From Theobroma cacao (Eukaryota > Streptophyta > Magnoliopsida > Malvales > Malvaceae): 64,000 nt of DNA. The DNA lies in NCBI RefSeq assembly GCF_000208745.1, contig NC_030852.1:1875539-1939538 (forward strand). Direction: 5' to 3'. The position numbers and the translations under genes are program-made. Shown here piece after piece: positions 13,801-25,236 of this stretch. How positions within the stretch are numbered: the first letter of the stretch is position 1; each line of letters begins with the position of its first letter. The notes beneath the pieces are model-generated. The model was not told the origin of the DNA. It searched no databases and saw only the letters and a list, made by a program, of their open reading frames with translations.

Positions 13801-16083
13801 CAGCTCAGCAAGGATTTTACCCCAATGACTCCAGTGGAGTTCACAAGAAGCATCCTAATTATTACAACATAAATATGAGGAATGGTGACCATAAACATTG
13901 TTGTCAGATGTAATCCAAGCCACATTGCTACCTGCTCACATGTATATCAAGGCTAGAACCTCTAGCTTAAGAATTCACATCAGCAACAAGTTATTACAGT
14001 AATTCACAATAATTTTACTCTTCTCCTCTCCAATGTACACTCAAAAATCAGCCATGAGACTAATCCAAACCATATGCACAAAGTTACATAATTAATATCA
14101 CTGAAATACACCATCAAACATCATTTAAATTGAATCCAAAAAACTATATAATCATTGTCTTGACCTTAATGTTACCCACCATCTCACAAAAATAAAACTT
14201 CGGTCAACAGTAAGAAAAACCAATCAATTAAAAACCAAATAGGGAGGCACACAACTGATAGAATGCAAAAAAGAAGTAGGATCTTATTCTAACGAGTTAC
14301 CAAATCACCTAAGCTAATACTTACAGCAATTGAAGCAAGAGCAGGATAAGGATCAGGAGCCTCATAAAGCTTTTGGTAGATGTTCAGAAAAGCATTTTCA
14401 CCAAATTTTGCTCTCTTGGTAAGATTATCAACTTCTTCTTGGTAACCCTTAAGTAATGAATTAAACAAACTTAACTTTTCCTCTGCTGAAGCTTTCTTGA
14501 AATCTGTTAAACATAACAAATAATGAATTTGACACAGGCCTTTCTCTATACAGAAAAAACCGTTACTAAAAGGAAATTTACGAGCACGGAGAATAGAAAA
14601 AATAAAAAGAATCTTCAACTATTCTAATTTTTACAGTAATAAAAAATAACTAATATTTGGTTTTCCTCCATAAATAGCAATATTCTCTCATCCTTCTTTT
14701 ATTGATACCCAATAACTAAACAACAAAATAGAAAATCATAGTAGTTTTGCCTCAGTAGGACAATTCTTTGATTTTTCATTTTAAAAAATACCAAATCAGA
14801 CACTTAAGGTTGTGACACTCATGTCCACTTGTGTCCAACCTGTGCCTAGACAATATTAGGATAACTCATTTCAATTTTGAATTAAGAAACATGTATAGCA
14901 TCATAAGGCCACCCTGCATCATTGTTAAGAAGTTGCAAGAAGTGTTTATGATTACGGGACACATGCACACACATGTAGGAGCCAAAAATACCTCTTGTAC
15001 TCTCAGCAAGCTTCCGCCTGTTTTTCTGGCTGTTTTCCTGATTTTCAGCTATTCTAAGTCCTTGTTCATCAAGTACACTTTTCTCCTTTTCCAAATCAAA
15101 TTCTGCAAAAAAGAAAAAAAAAAGAAATTAATACTCATCCCAAGAATGATAGTTAGTCTCCTGTTTGATTAGACTAGCCCATAGTAACATTCACTGCACA
15201 TGTTGTTATTATTAGTAATATATTTTTTAAGTTATAATTCACAGTATAAATAAGTAATTTTTTCATTTTTTTCTAAAAATTTATAAGTGATTTAACAGTA
15301 AGAAAATAAGGCAATAGGGATAAAATGAAACTAAAATTACCATAAATAATAGAAATAACTTAGAATTCATATCTAACTCCGTTACTAATCAGATATGAAT
15401 AATTTTATTTATAATTCTACTATAAATAAAACTTATGAAAGGACCATTTAAAAATATAAAACAGTCTAAACCAATCATAATTCTTCTCCTAATCATCTCA
15501 TTGGAAGTCATCTCCAATGCAGATGAAAAAATATATTCTCTTATGCTTTGCTGGGTAAGAAGGATGGTAAGGCAAAAAACTAAAAAGCTAGAAGAAATGA
15601 AAGGCAGAAAGATACAAAACAACTTTTTCTTTCAGATGAGATGTTTGGTAGAGTTGAGAGGTGGCAGAAAGAAAATGAAAATCACATTACTTTTCCATTA
15701 TTTCATCATCTTCGTATGAAGATGAAATGAAAAGGTGGACAATCTAGTAAATTTGCAACACTTGAGTCTAGGAAGGATCTATGTTAGTGAATAAGGACAG
15801 AAAATGGCAATTTCTACTATTTTCTTCTCTTTTCTTCCCTCGCTTTTCTCTCCTACTCTCAGAAAATGAACAACAAATCAAGGCAAAATCAGATAATAAT
15901 TTCAACAAAAGATACAAAAATGCAGGACTTAATTACTAATCATCTTAATATCATTCTAAATTTATTGAACAAACAAATTGATCCAAAATTTCTGATACCT
16001 TTCCAGAAATTGGAGACGACGGAGACGGGAGAAGAGGAAGGATTGGATTTATCACGGTCCGATCCACTTTGCGGAGCATCCAT
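4842..16083 (-). CDS. CASP: Protein CASP, Golgi membrane coiled-coil protein (20 exons)
   Basis: Spliced exons, 5' to 3' on the minus strand: 16083-15999, 15102-14992, 14503-14325, 13493-13344, 12239-12151, 11937-11828, 11670-11576, 11112-11057, 10104-9939, 9297-9205, 8227-8099, 7855-7736, 7475-7395, 6842-6804, 6613-6506, 6382-6239, 6153-6052, 5382-5303, 5081-4989, 4902-4842. All introns are GT..AG and all phases join, giving 2091 nt (696 aa plus stop); plant CASP is about 690 aa. The start MDAPQSGSDR leads into VVSNFWKEFDLEKE, typical of the family. Nearly the whole length is coiled coil (for example QNSQKNRRKLAEST-like and EEVDNLTKRAKFGENAF segments). A single C-terminal membrane anchor (about 651-668, FAFFYTIGLHILVFTCLY) is followed by a short tail. 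The family is a golgin-type tail-anchored protein thought to act in intra-Golgi vesicle tethering. Introns total about 9 kb. The gene looks intact; exon boundaries are my hand calls. Confidence 0.95.
9609..9863. mobile_element. Candidate MITE in CASP intron 9
   Basis: The left end reads GGGTAAATCGCATTTACACC. The inverse of the right end reads GGTAATTACGCCCTTGTGG. With one gap these align as imperfect terminal inverted repeats about 25-30 bp long. The element is about 255 bp and lies wholly within the intron between exons 9939-10104 and 9205-9297. No clean target duplication was found. Confidence 0.4.
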
Positions 16084-16299
16084 TTCGGGGAAAACGGGAT
16101 CTCGCCAAATGCTAGGGTTTTTACGCTTGCCAAAGTCGAATTCTTCAGGATTTGAAGTTTCTTTCTATTGATGAAATGATCGAGCTCGGCGCTAAGAACA
16201 AGATCGAGAGAGTGGGGTAAAGATTTAAGGGATTTTGGATTGGTAGATCTGAGAAATGTTGAATGGATTTTCAAAGGTTTCTTTCAAAATAAATAGCTT

Positions 16300-17295
16300 T
16301 CCGTTGCTGTGGTTAAATCAGTTGCATTCCACACTTCCAGTAGTTTTCAAGCTTATTAGTATTTGGGTTGGGCCGGGCCGGGCCCACTCCATTCCTCAAA
16401 TTTTCTTTTCTTTTTCATCCATTCATTTCGAAATAAAAGAGAATTACGTTATACTCTTTTTGTTTCATTTCATTTCATTATTTTTATTTGAAATTTACAG
16501 AGCTTACGACAAATATTTAGATTTCGGTGTACTTTACGATCAAATTATTTTTTTATGATATTTTATGATTTTTAATATTCAAATTTTAAAAATTAGGAAA
16601 AATAATTTTAAAATATATATAAAAATAAGAGTATTGGACATTAAAAATAAAAGAATGGACATAATTTATAAACAAAATGAGACGGAAGGAATTTTCCTTT
16701 CCATAAATGTCTTAAAAAAGGACATGAAAGCACCTCATGTTTTTTGGCGTATAAGAAATTGAGTGTTTTAAAATTTTAATTTAATTTGATATGCAATTCT
16801 TAATTACATATGATGTTAATATTCTCAAGACATCACTCCACAAGAATGTTTCTTGTGATTTGAATAATGCATCCTATCCTTTTGTTGTGACTTGTGTTCA
16901 TAATATTGCATTTACTGCATAATTACCTTTGTATCGTTAACATCTTACCTTTTCTTTTTTTTTTTTTCATTTTTATTGATTACATTAATTGGTGCTGTAA
17001 TTATGGGGATGATAATGGATACTTTATAATCAGGTATCTTACATTATTTAATTTGATTAAGTAAATTAGGATATCTTGTAATCGAGTTCGGGTAGAATTT
17101 GGATAATAAAATTACTATCCGTTACGAATTTGGATAAGATTCGGATAATGATAATATCTATGATACTCACTGTCTAGACTCGATTATAAATAACAATTTT
17201 AAATATTAATAAGTTTCTATATTATTTTTTGTTTATAAATTACTTATAATTAATGTAATACTTACTAAAATCCATTAATTATTTTGAGTTTGGTT
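16300..17295. other. Intergenic, upstream of CASP
   Basis: CASP promoter side followed by AT-rich DNA up to the MULE insertion. A GGGCCGGGCCGGGCCC-like palindromic word occurs at about 16370-16386. No gene seen. Confidence 0.4.
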
Positions 17296-17306
17296 TTAAA
17301 TTTTAA
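17296..17306. repeat. Left 11-bp target-site duplication of the large MULE
   Basis: TTAAATTTTAA occurs here directly before the left TIR (GGTAAAATAC...) and again at 48429-48439 directly after the right TIR. MULEs make 9-11 bp duplications. The word is AT-rich, so chance similarity cannot be fully excluded. Confidence 0.6.
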
Positions 17307-17391
17307 GGTAAAATACCTTGGCCTTCTTAACTTTTATATATAATTCCATGTAGGTTTATTAATATTTGAAATGGATAGTTTACCCCAAAAG
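17307..17391 (+). repeat. MULE left terminal inverted repeat
   Basis: Begins GGTAAAATACCTTGG and pairs with 48344-48428. A third, unpaired copy of the same end lies at about 60490-60573. Confidence 0.75.
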
Positions 17392-17723
17392 TCTAAATGT
17401 TGTTAATGGGAAGTGTGAAATATCAAAATTTCTGATGTATAAATAAAGCTTAATTACATGTTAGTGCTTTCTAATTACTGTTTAAGCTACTCCCTTTCTT
17501 TCCTTGTTCTCCCTTTTTCTCCTTTCGTTATCTTTTTAGTTGCTACCTCACCGATTGATTAAGATTTTTTTCAACTTTCTGCTCTTGCTAAAAGCTTCAT
17601 CCTACAATGAAATAGTCCTAAACCAAACCTTTATTTCAAATCCCTTAAACCTTGACCCAAATCGAGAGAGTGAAGGATTAGGGTTCATTAATCGTCAAAT
17701 ATTGGTATGTTTAGCTGTTGTTA
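17392..17723. other. MULE left internal sequence
   Basis: Non-coding part of the MULE between its left TIR and the hAT-like insertion. Its interrupted continuation resumes at about 43399. Confidence 0.5.
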
Positions 17724-18810
17724 AGGGTGAGTATTCAATTAAATCGGTTAACTCAGTCAAGGAATATCATTAACCAACTTAATTGACTTCCTTAAAAAAT
17801 TAACCAAATCAAATTGACTTAAGACTTTAACTGACTTTAACCAACTTTAGTCGGTTAAATCGGTTAAAATTGATTTAACTAATTTTTTTAGCTTTTTTCT
17901 ATTTTTTTAAATTTATTTTATAAAATTATTTTAATATATACTTTATGTTACTACATATTACATTATTATTTACAATTTCCTAATACAATAATATAGTATA
18001 TTGTTAATATATAATTTTTTACTAATTAGTATATATTAATAAGTATACTATATAATATACTTGTTATACTATATATTGATTAATTGGTGTGATAATAAGT
18101 ATATTATGTATGGTGTATTAAGATATATACTATGTATAGTATTAATATATTACTATATATAGTTAATAGATACTTATATAGTATATAAGTATACTAAGAA
18201 GTCATATAGTGTATATCTATACTATATATAAAAGCAAGATGATTTGATTATTGTTCAATTTCTTTTGATTGAGTCTCTAATTGAATGACAAATGTCATTC
18301 AATTAAAGCCCCTCCTTATGTATTTTTTTTAGCCTTTACTCCTCAAAATGACGTCATTTTGATATTAGGCCTTTTAAATCCTTGATTGTCTATTAATGAA
18401 TTTTCTTTTGACCTTTCGATTGGTCGTTCTTTTATCGTTGATTTGCCTCTCCATTTTCTTCTTCTGATTTAGTTGTTTTATTATCTTTGTTTTCGACGAT
18501 TTGCCTTCAATTTGTCGTTAGCCCTCTCCTCTGCTAGCCAGTCATCTTCCATTTCTTCTCCTGTCGTGGCAGAATCTCTCTTTTTCGCTTGTACCTGCTT
18601 AGGCTTTTTGTTCATCCTTCTTGGAGAAATTGTCCAACAATTACAAAGGTATGCCCTACAGTACTTCGGACTCTAATGGTTAAAGTCTCAATTTGACCTT
18701 TTATGTTTCTAATTTTTCCATTACCAGCACTCTTTGACAGTTTTGTACTTTTTCCATTGTTTGGCTTATTCGCTCAAATCAATGCTTTCTTTCTTGCAGG
18801 CTTTTCCTTC

Positions 18811-20925
18811 TGTAGACACCCATTCAAAATCAATCAAAAATAAAAATAAAATAATAATAAATAATAAATCATAAAAAAAAGGAAAGAAAAGAAAACGGGG
18901 AGAGGACTGAGCATGTGCTCAGCCCCCCTCTCCGGTCTATTATTACAGGGCACTTAATGCCCCTAGAAAGCAGTCGAATTTTGGGGAATAGTTACCTCCG
19001 GCAATTAGCCCCTATTTATGCCAAAGCCTTGTAAAATCATGCTCAGAAGAGCATGATTTCATCGCTGGATTGTCGAAATTTTTAGATAATCCAGCTCTTA
19101 AAAGGGGACCTCGGATAGATTTAAAAAGGGAGAGAGATACAAAAAAAAATTACAAAAAAAAAGAAACCAAAACACTCAAAGAAAACCAAAAATGAAAAAT
19201 GGGTTTTTTGGGTTTTGAGAGAGGGTAGGAGAAGGTGCAGTCGCTGGAGTAAAGGAGGAAGAGAGAGGAAGAAAAGAGAGAAACGGTGCTGGTAGAGAGA
19301 GAAAGAGGGAGATAGGTGCCGGCGGTGGGGAGTGCTGCTACTGAGAGAGAGAGGAAGAAGGAGAAGGAGAAAGAAAGAAAGAGTGAAGAAGAAGGGGGAG
19401 CGGTTGGGAGAGAGAAGAAGAAAGAAAAAGAAAAAGAAAAAAAAAAGAAAGAAAAAAAAGAAAAAAGGAAAAAAAAAGAAAAAAGAAAAGGATTTGGGTC
19501 AAGGGTTCGGTGGGCTTGCAAAACAGGCTTGGTGTGGCAAGCTTGGGTCTTTTGTGGGCTTGTGGAAACTGGGCAACCTAGCCCAACGAGGTAAAACTCT
19601 TTCTTTTTGTTTGTGGGCCTTTTAGGTTGGTTTTGGGTCTAGCCCATTTTGTGTAGATAAAATGTATTGTTGATTTAATGTTAATTATTTTATGAAAAAT
19701 TATAAAAAAATTATAAAATTTTATTTATGTTGATTTTAGTGTTAGAAAATAAAAAATAGAAAGTAAAAATAAAAAATAATAATAATAAATAAATGATAAT
19801 ATTAAAAAATCATAATACAAATATAAAAATTATAAAAAGTAAAAATAAATTATGAAGAAGAATAAAGAAATAAAAAATAAGAAAAAATATAATAATAAAA
19901 AGAAGTAGAAGTAATAAATAAATAATAAATATACATTTTTTGAGTAATTTCACTTAAAAGGGGCAAAGAGTTGCCACTTTTAGGTGGGTCACTTAAATTT
20001 GGAGATCGAAATGGATTTTCACCGAAGCGTCGGGATAAATGCGAACTCTATACTCTAACACCCATTAATTCAAATAATTGTTTAAAAAAATATAAAATGA
20101 AATAATAAATAAAAATAATATATAATAATATATAATAAATAAAAAATAACAAAATAACAAAAAACTAAAAAAATAAAAAAGCAAATACCATGCATCAAAG
20201 AAAAAAATTTAATAATAAACACGTAAACAAGGTAATAAATTACCTTAAACTATTAAACAAATAATTGGATGTATTATGAACCACCTAAATCTACAAACGC
20301 ATGCATATAGATATGATCATTTTCTTTTGTCATAGCATGTCACATTTATCGTGTAAATGGGGCAGGAATTTTGATGACGGGATTCCCTTAAAGAGCTTGT
20401 AGAGACGAGTTCTTCCGGGGATATCTCTAGGTGAGGAAAATTTCGAGACTTCACCAAAGCGTTGGGATGGTCTTCAAATGATTTTTCAATAGAAGATTGT
20501 CGACCCCATTATTTAAAATAAACAAGTCATTACATCATTTTACGCTCGCATCATGTGCATATGTAAAACCGAATAAAAGACTCAGTAAACCAATTTAATA
20601 AAAAATTAGTTAATAAGCATGGATTAAATCAAAAGTAGGCTATAATAGGATAACTTAAGATTAAATGGTACCGTTCGTGGAACGGGCGCCACAGAGGTGC
20701 TAACCCTTCTTCGTGCGTAACCGCACTCCCGAACCCATTTCTAAAAAAGGTGGATCAGTTCTCATTCTCTCGATGGACCTAAAATTAATTTAAGATTTCG
20801 TCGATTAGAATCAGGTTAATAAGTGACCAATCACACTTAAATAAAAAAGATTGGTGGCGACTCCCAAATATTTTATTTTTGCCTGCGTCTAGCGATCGGG
20901 TTCCCGGACTCGGCACGTTACGACA
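18811..20925 (+). repeat. LTR A (duplicate copy) of Tat-type Ty3/gypsy element, 2115 bp
   Basis: Begins TGTAGACACCC, ends ...TTACGACA, and is followed by GAT and a primer-binding site. It is near-identical to LTR B (identical over a checked stretch of about 120 bp from 18901), whereas LTR C differs at about ten positions there. It contains two strong hairpins (19034-19095), a purine tract (about 19205-19495) and an AT-rich stretch. As in LTR B, the conserved 3' part near 20690-20925 is GC-richer. Confidence 0.85.
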
Positions 20926-20928
20926 GAT

Positions 20929-20947
20929 TGGAGACTTCGCTAGGGAC
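20929..20947 (+). other. Primer-binding site, copy 1
   Basis: TGGAGACTTCGCTAGGGAC follows the LTR end by three bases. Unit 2 has TGGCGACTTCGCTAGGGAC at 27351-27369, so unit 1 carries one change. The TGGCGACT type is used by Tat/Ogre-like elements, reportedly with tRNA-Arg; the tRNA was not identified here. Confidence 0.6.
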
Positions 20948-22003
20948 AATAGAGAGTCAAGCCATTAATTAATCATAAATTATCCTAGGCCTTAAATAAT
21001 TTAATGTTTTCCTTAACCTCGAGCATTTACATTTATTTGTTGCATTTGTTGTTTTGCAATTGTTGTTGCCATTTAATAATTGTGGGGAATTTAGGATAGA
21101 GGGATGTGAGATTATTGGTCCAAAATCGATATATTCCTTCACACACACGACACTTTTTGCATTCATGCATAAGCCTTCTACCCGAGCTTTGTCCTTAATT
21201 AAGAGGGGGTTAAGTAGCTACGCTATCGTGAGGTGATAACCTCCGCATGGGCTAGTGAAAACTCCCACTAAGATCGAACCTAGTCCGTTTGAAGCCTGTA
21301 ATGGGTGAGGATCGAGGTGCCTTACTAGTCCATGTAGACGACAGTGAGGAACAATTTGAGAACCTTTAGCTCCCTTTTCGACCTAAGTCCAACATATAAA
21401 TTGCCCTGAGTAGCCTTTACCTATGTAGAGCTTCACCTGTGAGAGAATACCCTCTGATTTGGTACACATGAAGGAATTTTCATAGTTCCCTTATCCTAAA
21501 TTCTTCTCCGCAAAGTAATGAAGGTATCATGCTACTAATTATTTTCATCTTTTTAATTAGAATTACTTTTGAGATTTCTAATTACTGTACTAATTTGAAC
21601 TTGCTATCCTTTTCATTTTGCATATGCATGTTTGCATCACAATTTTGCATATAGGAAAAGTATTTGTCACCTGACAACCATTGAAGGAGTAGATGTAAAA
21701 GATGACTCCTGAATTGCAACAAGAAACAATATCTTATGCACTGAATTACTTTGCTGATGGGTGTTATGTGACAAGTACTTTTAGTACATGATCATTCATT
21801 TATACATGCATAAACCCCCATTTCATGATAACAAGTGTTTTCGCCTATAAATAAAGATAATGGGTGCATTTTTTTCATCTCATTCATGCACTAAAAATGC
21901 ATCTAATTCATGTTTATGATTTAAAAATAAAGATTCCAAGATGGATCGACAACCTAAAATCAGTGACCAGCGTGTTCATAATACGCGTCGATAAGTAAGA
22001 ATC

Positions 22004-24190
22004 ATGGAAGAAGAACAAAAGGAGCGAATGGATAGAATGGAAAATGCTCAAGAAGAAATGAGAGAGCAGTTAGCAAAGATGATGGAATTGATGGTGGGCT
22101 TGAGTAAAGGAAAAACAGTAATAGAAGAGTCAGCTCAGCTAGAAAACCCACCAACACAAGACACTGAAAACTCAAGGGATGATCCACCTTATCCCCCGGG
22201 GTTCACTCTACCCCACGCCCAGACTTTTCCAAGGGTCCACCCTCAGGTGACGTCATCTGGTTATTACAATATGCTACCCCCGATGAGCCATCAACCAACT
22301 CATGGGCAATTTGGATTGAATTCTAGGATAAATCCTGCTGAACCAATACACGTCCCAGATTTAGACGATCCAAAAGAGTAAGAGAAATTAAGAAAGGATT
22401 CATCACAAGTAGGAGAAAATGAAAAGGTCTGAAAAAAGTATGATCTGTTGGAAGAGCGCCTTCGCCCTGTGGAATGAGTGGATAGGTTTGGAACCATGGA
22501 TGCAGTGGAGTTATGCTTGGTTCTCGATGTGGTAATCCTTCTCAAATTTAAGGTGCTAGAGTTTGAAAAATATGATGGGACAAAATGCCCAATGACGTAT
22601 ATTACCATGTACTGCCGGAAGATGGCTGCACACTCACATGATGATAAGTTGTTAATTCATTTTTTTCAAGACAGCCTAACTGGATTGGCAGCCAGATGGT
22701 ATGTGCAACTTGATCGGAGTCACATCAAAACTTGGAAGGATTTGGCTAGAGCCTTCATGGCACAATACAAACATGTTGCTGAATTAGCCCCTGATCGCTT
22801 ATCACTTCAGACCATGGAAAAGAAGGCTGGTGAGAGCTTCAAGGAATACGCCTAGAGATGGATAGATGTAGCGGCACAAGTACAACCACCCTTAACAGAT
22901 AAAGAGATGACTGTATTATTTATAAATACGCTCAAAGCTCCTTTCTATGAACGGTTAATTGGCAACGCCACAAAAAATTTTGCAGATCTAGTCCTCTCAG
23001 GGGAGATAATTGAAAGGGCAATCAAGAATGGAAAAATAGAAGGGGATGAAACCACTATCTTCAAGAGAGGGACCACATTCAAGAAAAAGGAAGTGGACGT
23101 ACAAGCAGTTGTTTATACCGGCCCACAAACCTATAATTTCAACCCTTACTATCCATATCCTCCATATCCACCTTCCTATCCAAGAATTGGCAACGTTGCC
23201 CAGAATCCCTATGTCTATTAGCCTGCTCCACAATCAGTCTTTCAAACCAATGCCCTTCAACAAACACCAGCATCGAAACCCACATCTTCGACCGACAACT
23301 CTAGTAACACTCAAAAGGGATCCAAAACCACTCAAGGAAAAACCTAGTTTGATCCCATCCTAATTTCTTACATTGCTCTATTACCGCAGTTGATTGAAAA
23401 TAGACTCTTTGCCCGCACCCCTATAGAACCACTTAAACCTTATTTTCCAAAGTGGTACGACCAGAATGCACAATGTGATTATCATTTTGGGGTTTAAGGG
23501 CACTCTACAAAAAATTGCACTGCTTTAAAATATAAAGTCCAAGCACTCATTAGGGTAAGACTTTTAAATTTTGCTAAAAAAGACAGTTTAAATGTCGACA
23601 GGAATCCCTTGCTTAATTATGGAAGGCCGACAGTGAACGTTATACATGAAGGGATGACTCGAAGGGTGAAAAGGAGCGTCGATGAGATTTAAACGCCAAT
23701 AGATAGAGTGTTTGAGGTGTTGTTCAAAATAAATGCCATCACTCTAGAACCAGTAGACACAAAGGAATTGGGACATGACCTCACTCACTCTTGCAAGTTC
23801 CATATGGGGGCTGTTGGACATTCCATTCAAAATTGTGACGACTTTCATCGCAAGGTGCAAGAGTTGATGGATTTGTCAGTAATTGAGTTTTATGTAGAAG
23901 GTGGAGAAGAACTCGAGAGAAGGACAATTCCATACTTGTGTGAGACTTTTCGCTCCGCAAGTTACATTCATCTTGAAGCACCGACAAAGGTCAATCAGGT
24001 TCTTCAGATGTTTGATGAGCTGTCAATCCATATGATTAAGGATGAGGAACCTAGCGGGAAGGTCTCTGTGGTGTATCTAGTACTGTCAGGAAAAGAGCTA
24101 ACCAATTAGACAGCCACGTGGTTGCCTATCATCTTTAAGTCTTCGAAAATGTAATGAACAATTTACTTAAATCCCTATGCCCAAGGGCAT
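22004..24190 (+). pseudogene. Broken gag of the Tat element, duplicated copy 1
   Basis: Starts MEEEQKERMDRMENAQEEMR. Stops follow at 22379 (TAA, unique to this copy), about 22430 (TGA), 22853 (TAG) and 23219 (TAG); the last three are shared with copy 2. The gag core is recognised by FEKYDGTKCPM, DSLTGLAARWY and TWKDLARAFMAQY. Further on, a C/H-rich stretch (CDYHFG..GHST..C, then CKFHMGAVGHSIQNC) resembles the zinc-knuckle part. Capsid protein of the virus-like particle in an active element; here it is dead. No pol follows: the copy ends at 24294. Confidence 0.8.
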
Positions 24191-24293
24191 TGGAGTAATC
24201 TCTTGCTTAAGTAGGGCTTTTTATTACCTTAATCATTTAAATAAGTGACAATGCATGATGTGTTTCATAGTTCATCAACCTTTTTGCATATTT

Positions 24294-24300
24294 TTTAGGG
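24294..24300 (+). other. TTTAGGG at the tandem-duplication joint
   Basis: Seven bases lying between the last base of clear identity with unit 2 (…GCATATTTT) and the first base of the repeated hAT-like sequence (ATTTAACTAATTT). The heptamer equals one plant telomere repeat. With a single copy, chance is a real alternative. Confidence 0.5.
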
Positions 24301-25236
24301 ATTTAACTAATTTTTTTAGCTTTTTTCTATTTTTTTAAATTTATTTTATAATATATTAATAATATACTTTATGTTACTACATATTACATTATTATTTACA
24401 ATTTCCTAATACAATAATATAGTATATTGTTAATATATAGTTTTTGACTAATTAGTATATATTAATAAGTATACTATATAATATACTTGTTATACTATAT
24501 ATTGATTAATTGGTGTGATAATAAGTATATTATGTATGGTGTATTAAGATATATACTATGTATAGTATTAATATATTACTATATCTAGTTAATAGATACT
24601 TATATAGTATATAAGTATACTAAGAAGTCATAAAGTATATATCTATACTATATATAAAAGTAGGATAATTTGATTATTGTTCAATTTTTTTCAATTGAGT
24701 CTCTAATTGAATGACAAATGTTATTCAATTAAAGCCCCTCCTTATATATTTTTTTTGGCCTTTACTCCTCAAAACGACGTCATTTTGATATTAGGCCTTT
24801 TAAATCCCTGATTGTCTATTAATGAATTTTCTTTTGACCTTTCGGTTGGTCGTTCTTTTATCGTTGATTTGCCTCTCCATTTTCTTCTTTTGATTTAATT
24901 GTTTTATTATCTTTGTTTTCGACGATTTGCCTTCAATTTGTCGTTAGCCCTCTCCTCTGCTAGCCAATCATCTTCAATTTCTTCTCCTGTCGTGGCAGAA
25001 TCTCTCTTTTCCGCTGGTACCTGCTTAGGCTTTTTGTTCATCCTTCTTAGAGAAATTGTCCAACAATTACAAAGGTATGCCCTACAGTACTTCGGACTCT
25101 AATGGTTAAAGTCTCAATTTGACCTTTTATGTTTCTAATTTTTCCATTACCAGCACTCTTTGACAGTTTTGTACTTTTTCCATTGTTTGGCTTATTCGCT
25201 CAAATCAATGCTTTCTTTCTCGCAGGGTTTTCCTTC

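Larger units (their letters stand above)
17873..24294 (+). repeat. Tandem duplication unit 1 (6.4 kb)
   Basis: Matches 24301-30716 almost end to end. The unit begins inside the hAT-like element and includes the Helitron 5' end, one complete LTR, the primer-binding site and the gag region. It ends abruptly in the stretch that precedes pol in unit 2. Stop codons within gag are shared with unit 2, so the copy was made after the retroelement had decayed. Confidence 0.85.

Noticed and set aside
15951..16274. 107-aa minus-strand open frame over the CASP start
   Set aside because: Different frame from CASP exon 1 and interrupted by its splice donor. It could act as an upstream frame if transcription begins above 16274, but nothing shows that.
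18473..18676. 67-aa open frame repeated at 24899-25102
   Set aside because: Lies in the Helitron 5' region and is repeated only because of the tandem duplication. No recognised domain.
19150..19625. Open frames rich in Lys/Glu/Arg or Phe/Ser in the LTRs (also near 25576-26054 and 35975-36560)
   Set aside because: They are translations of the purine-rich tract in different frames, repeated in all LTR copies, with no codon or domain signal.
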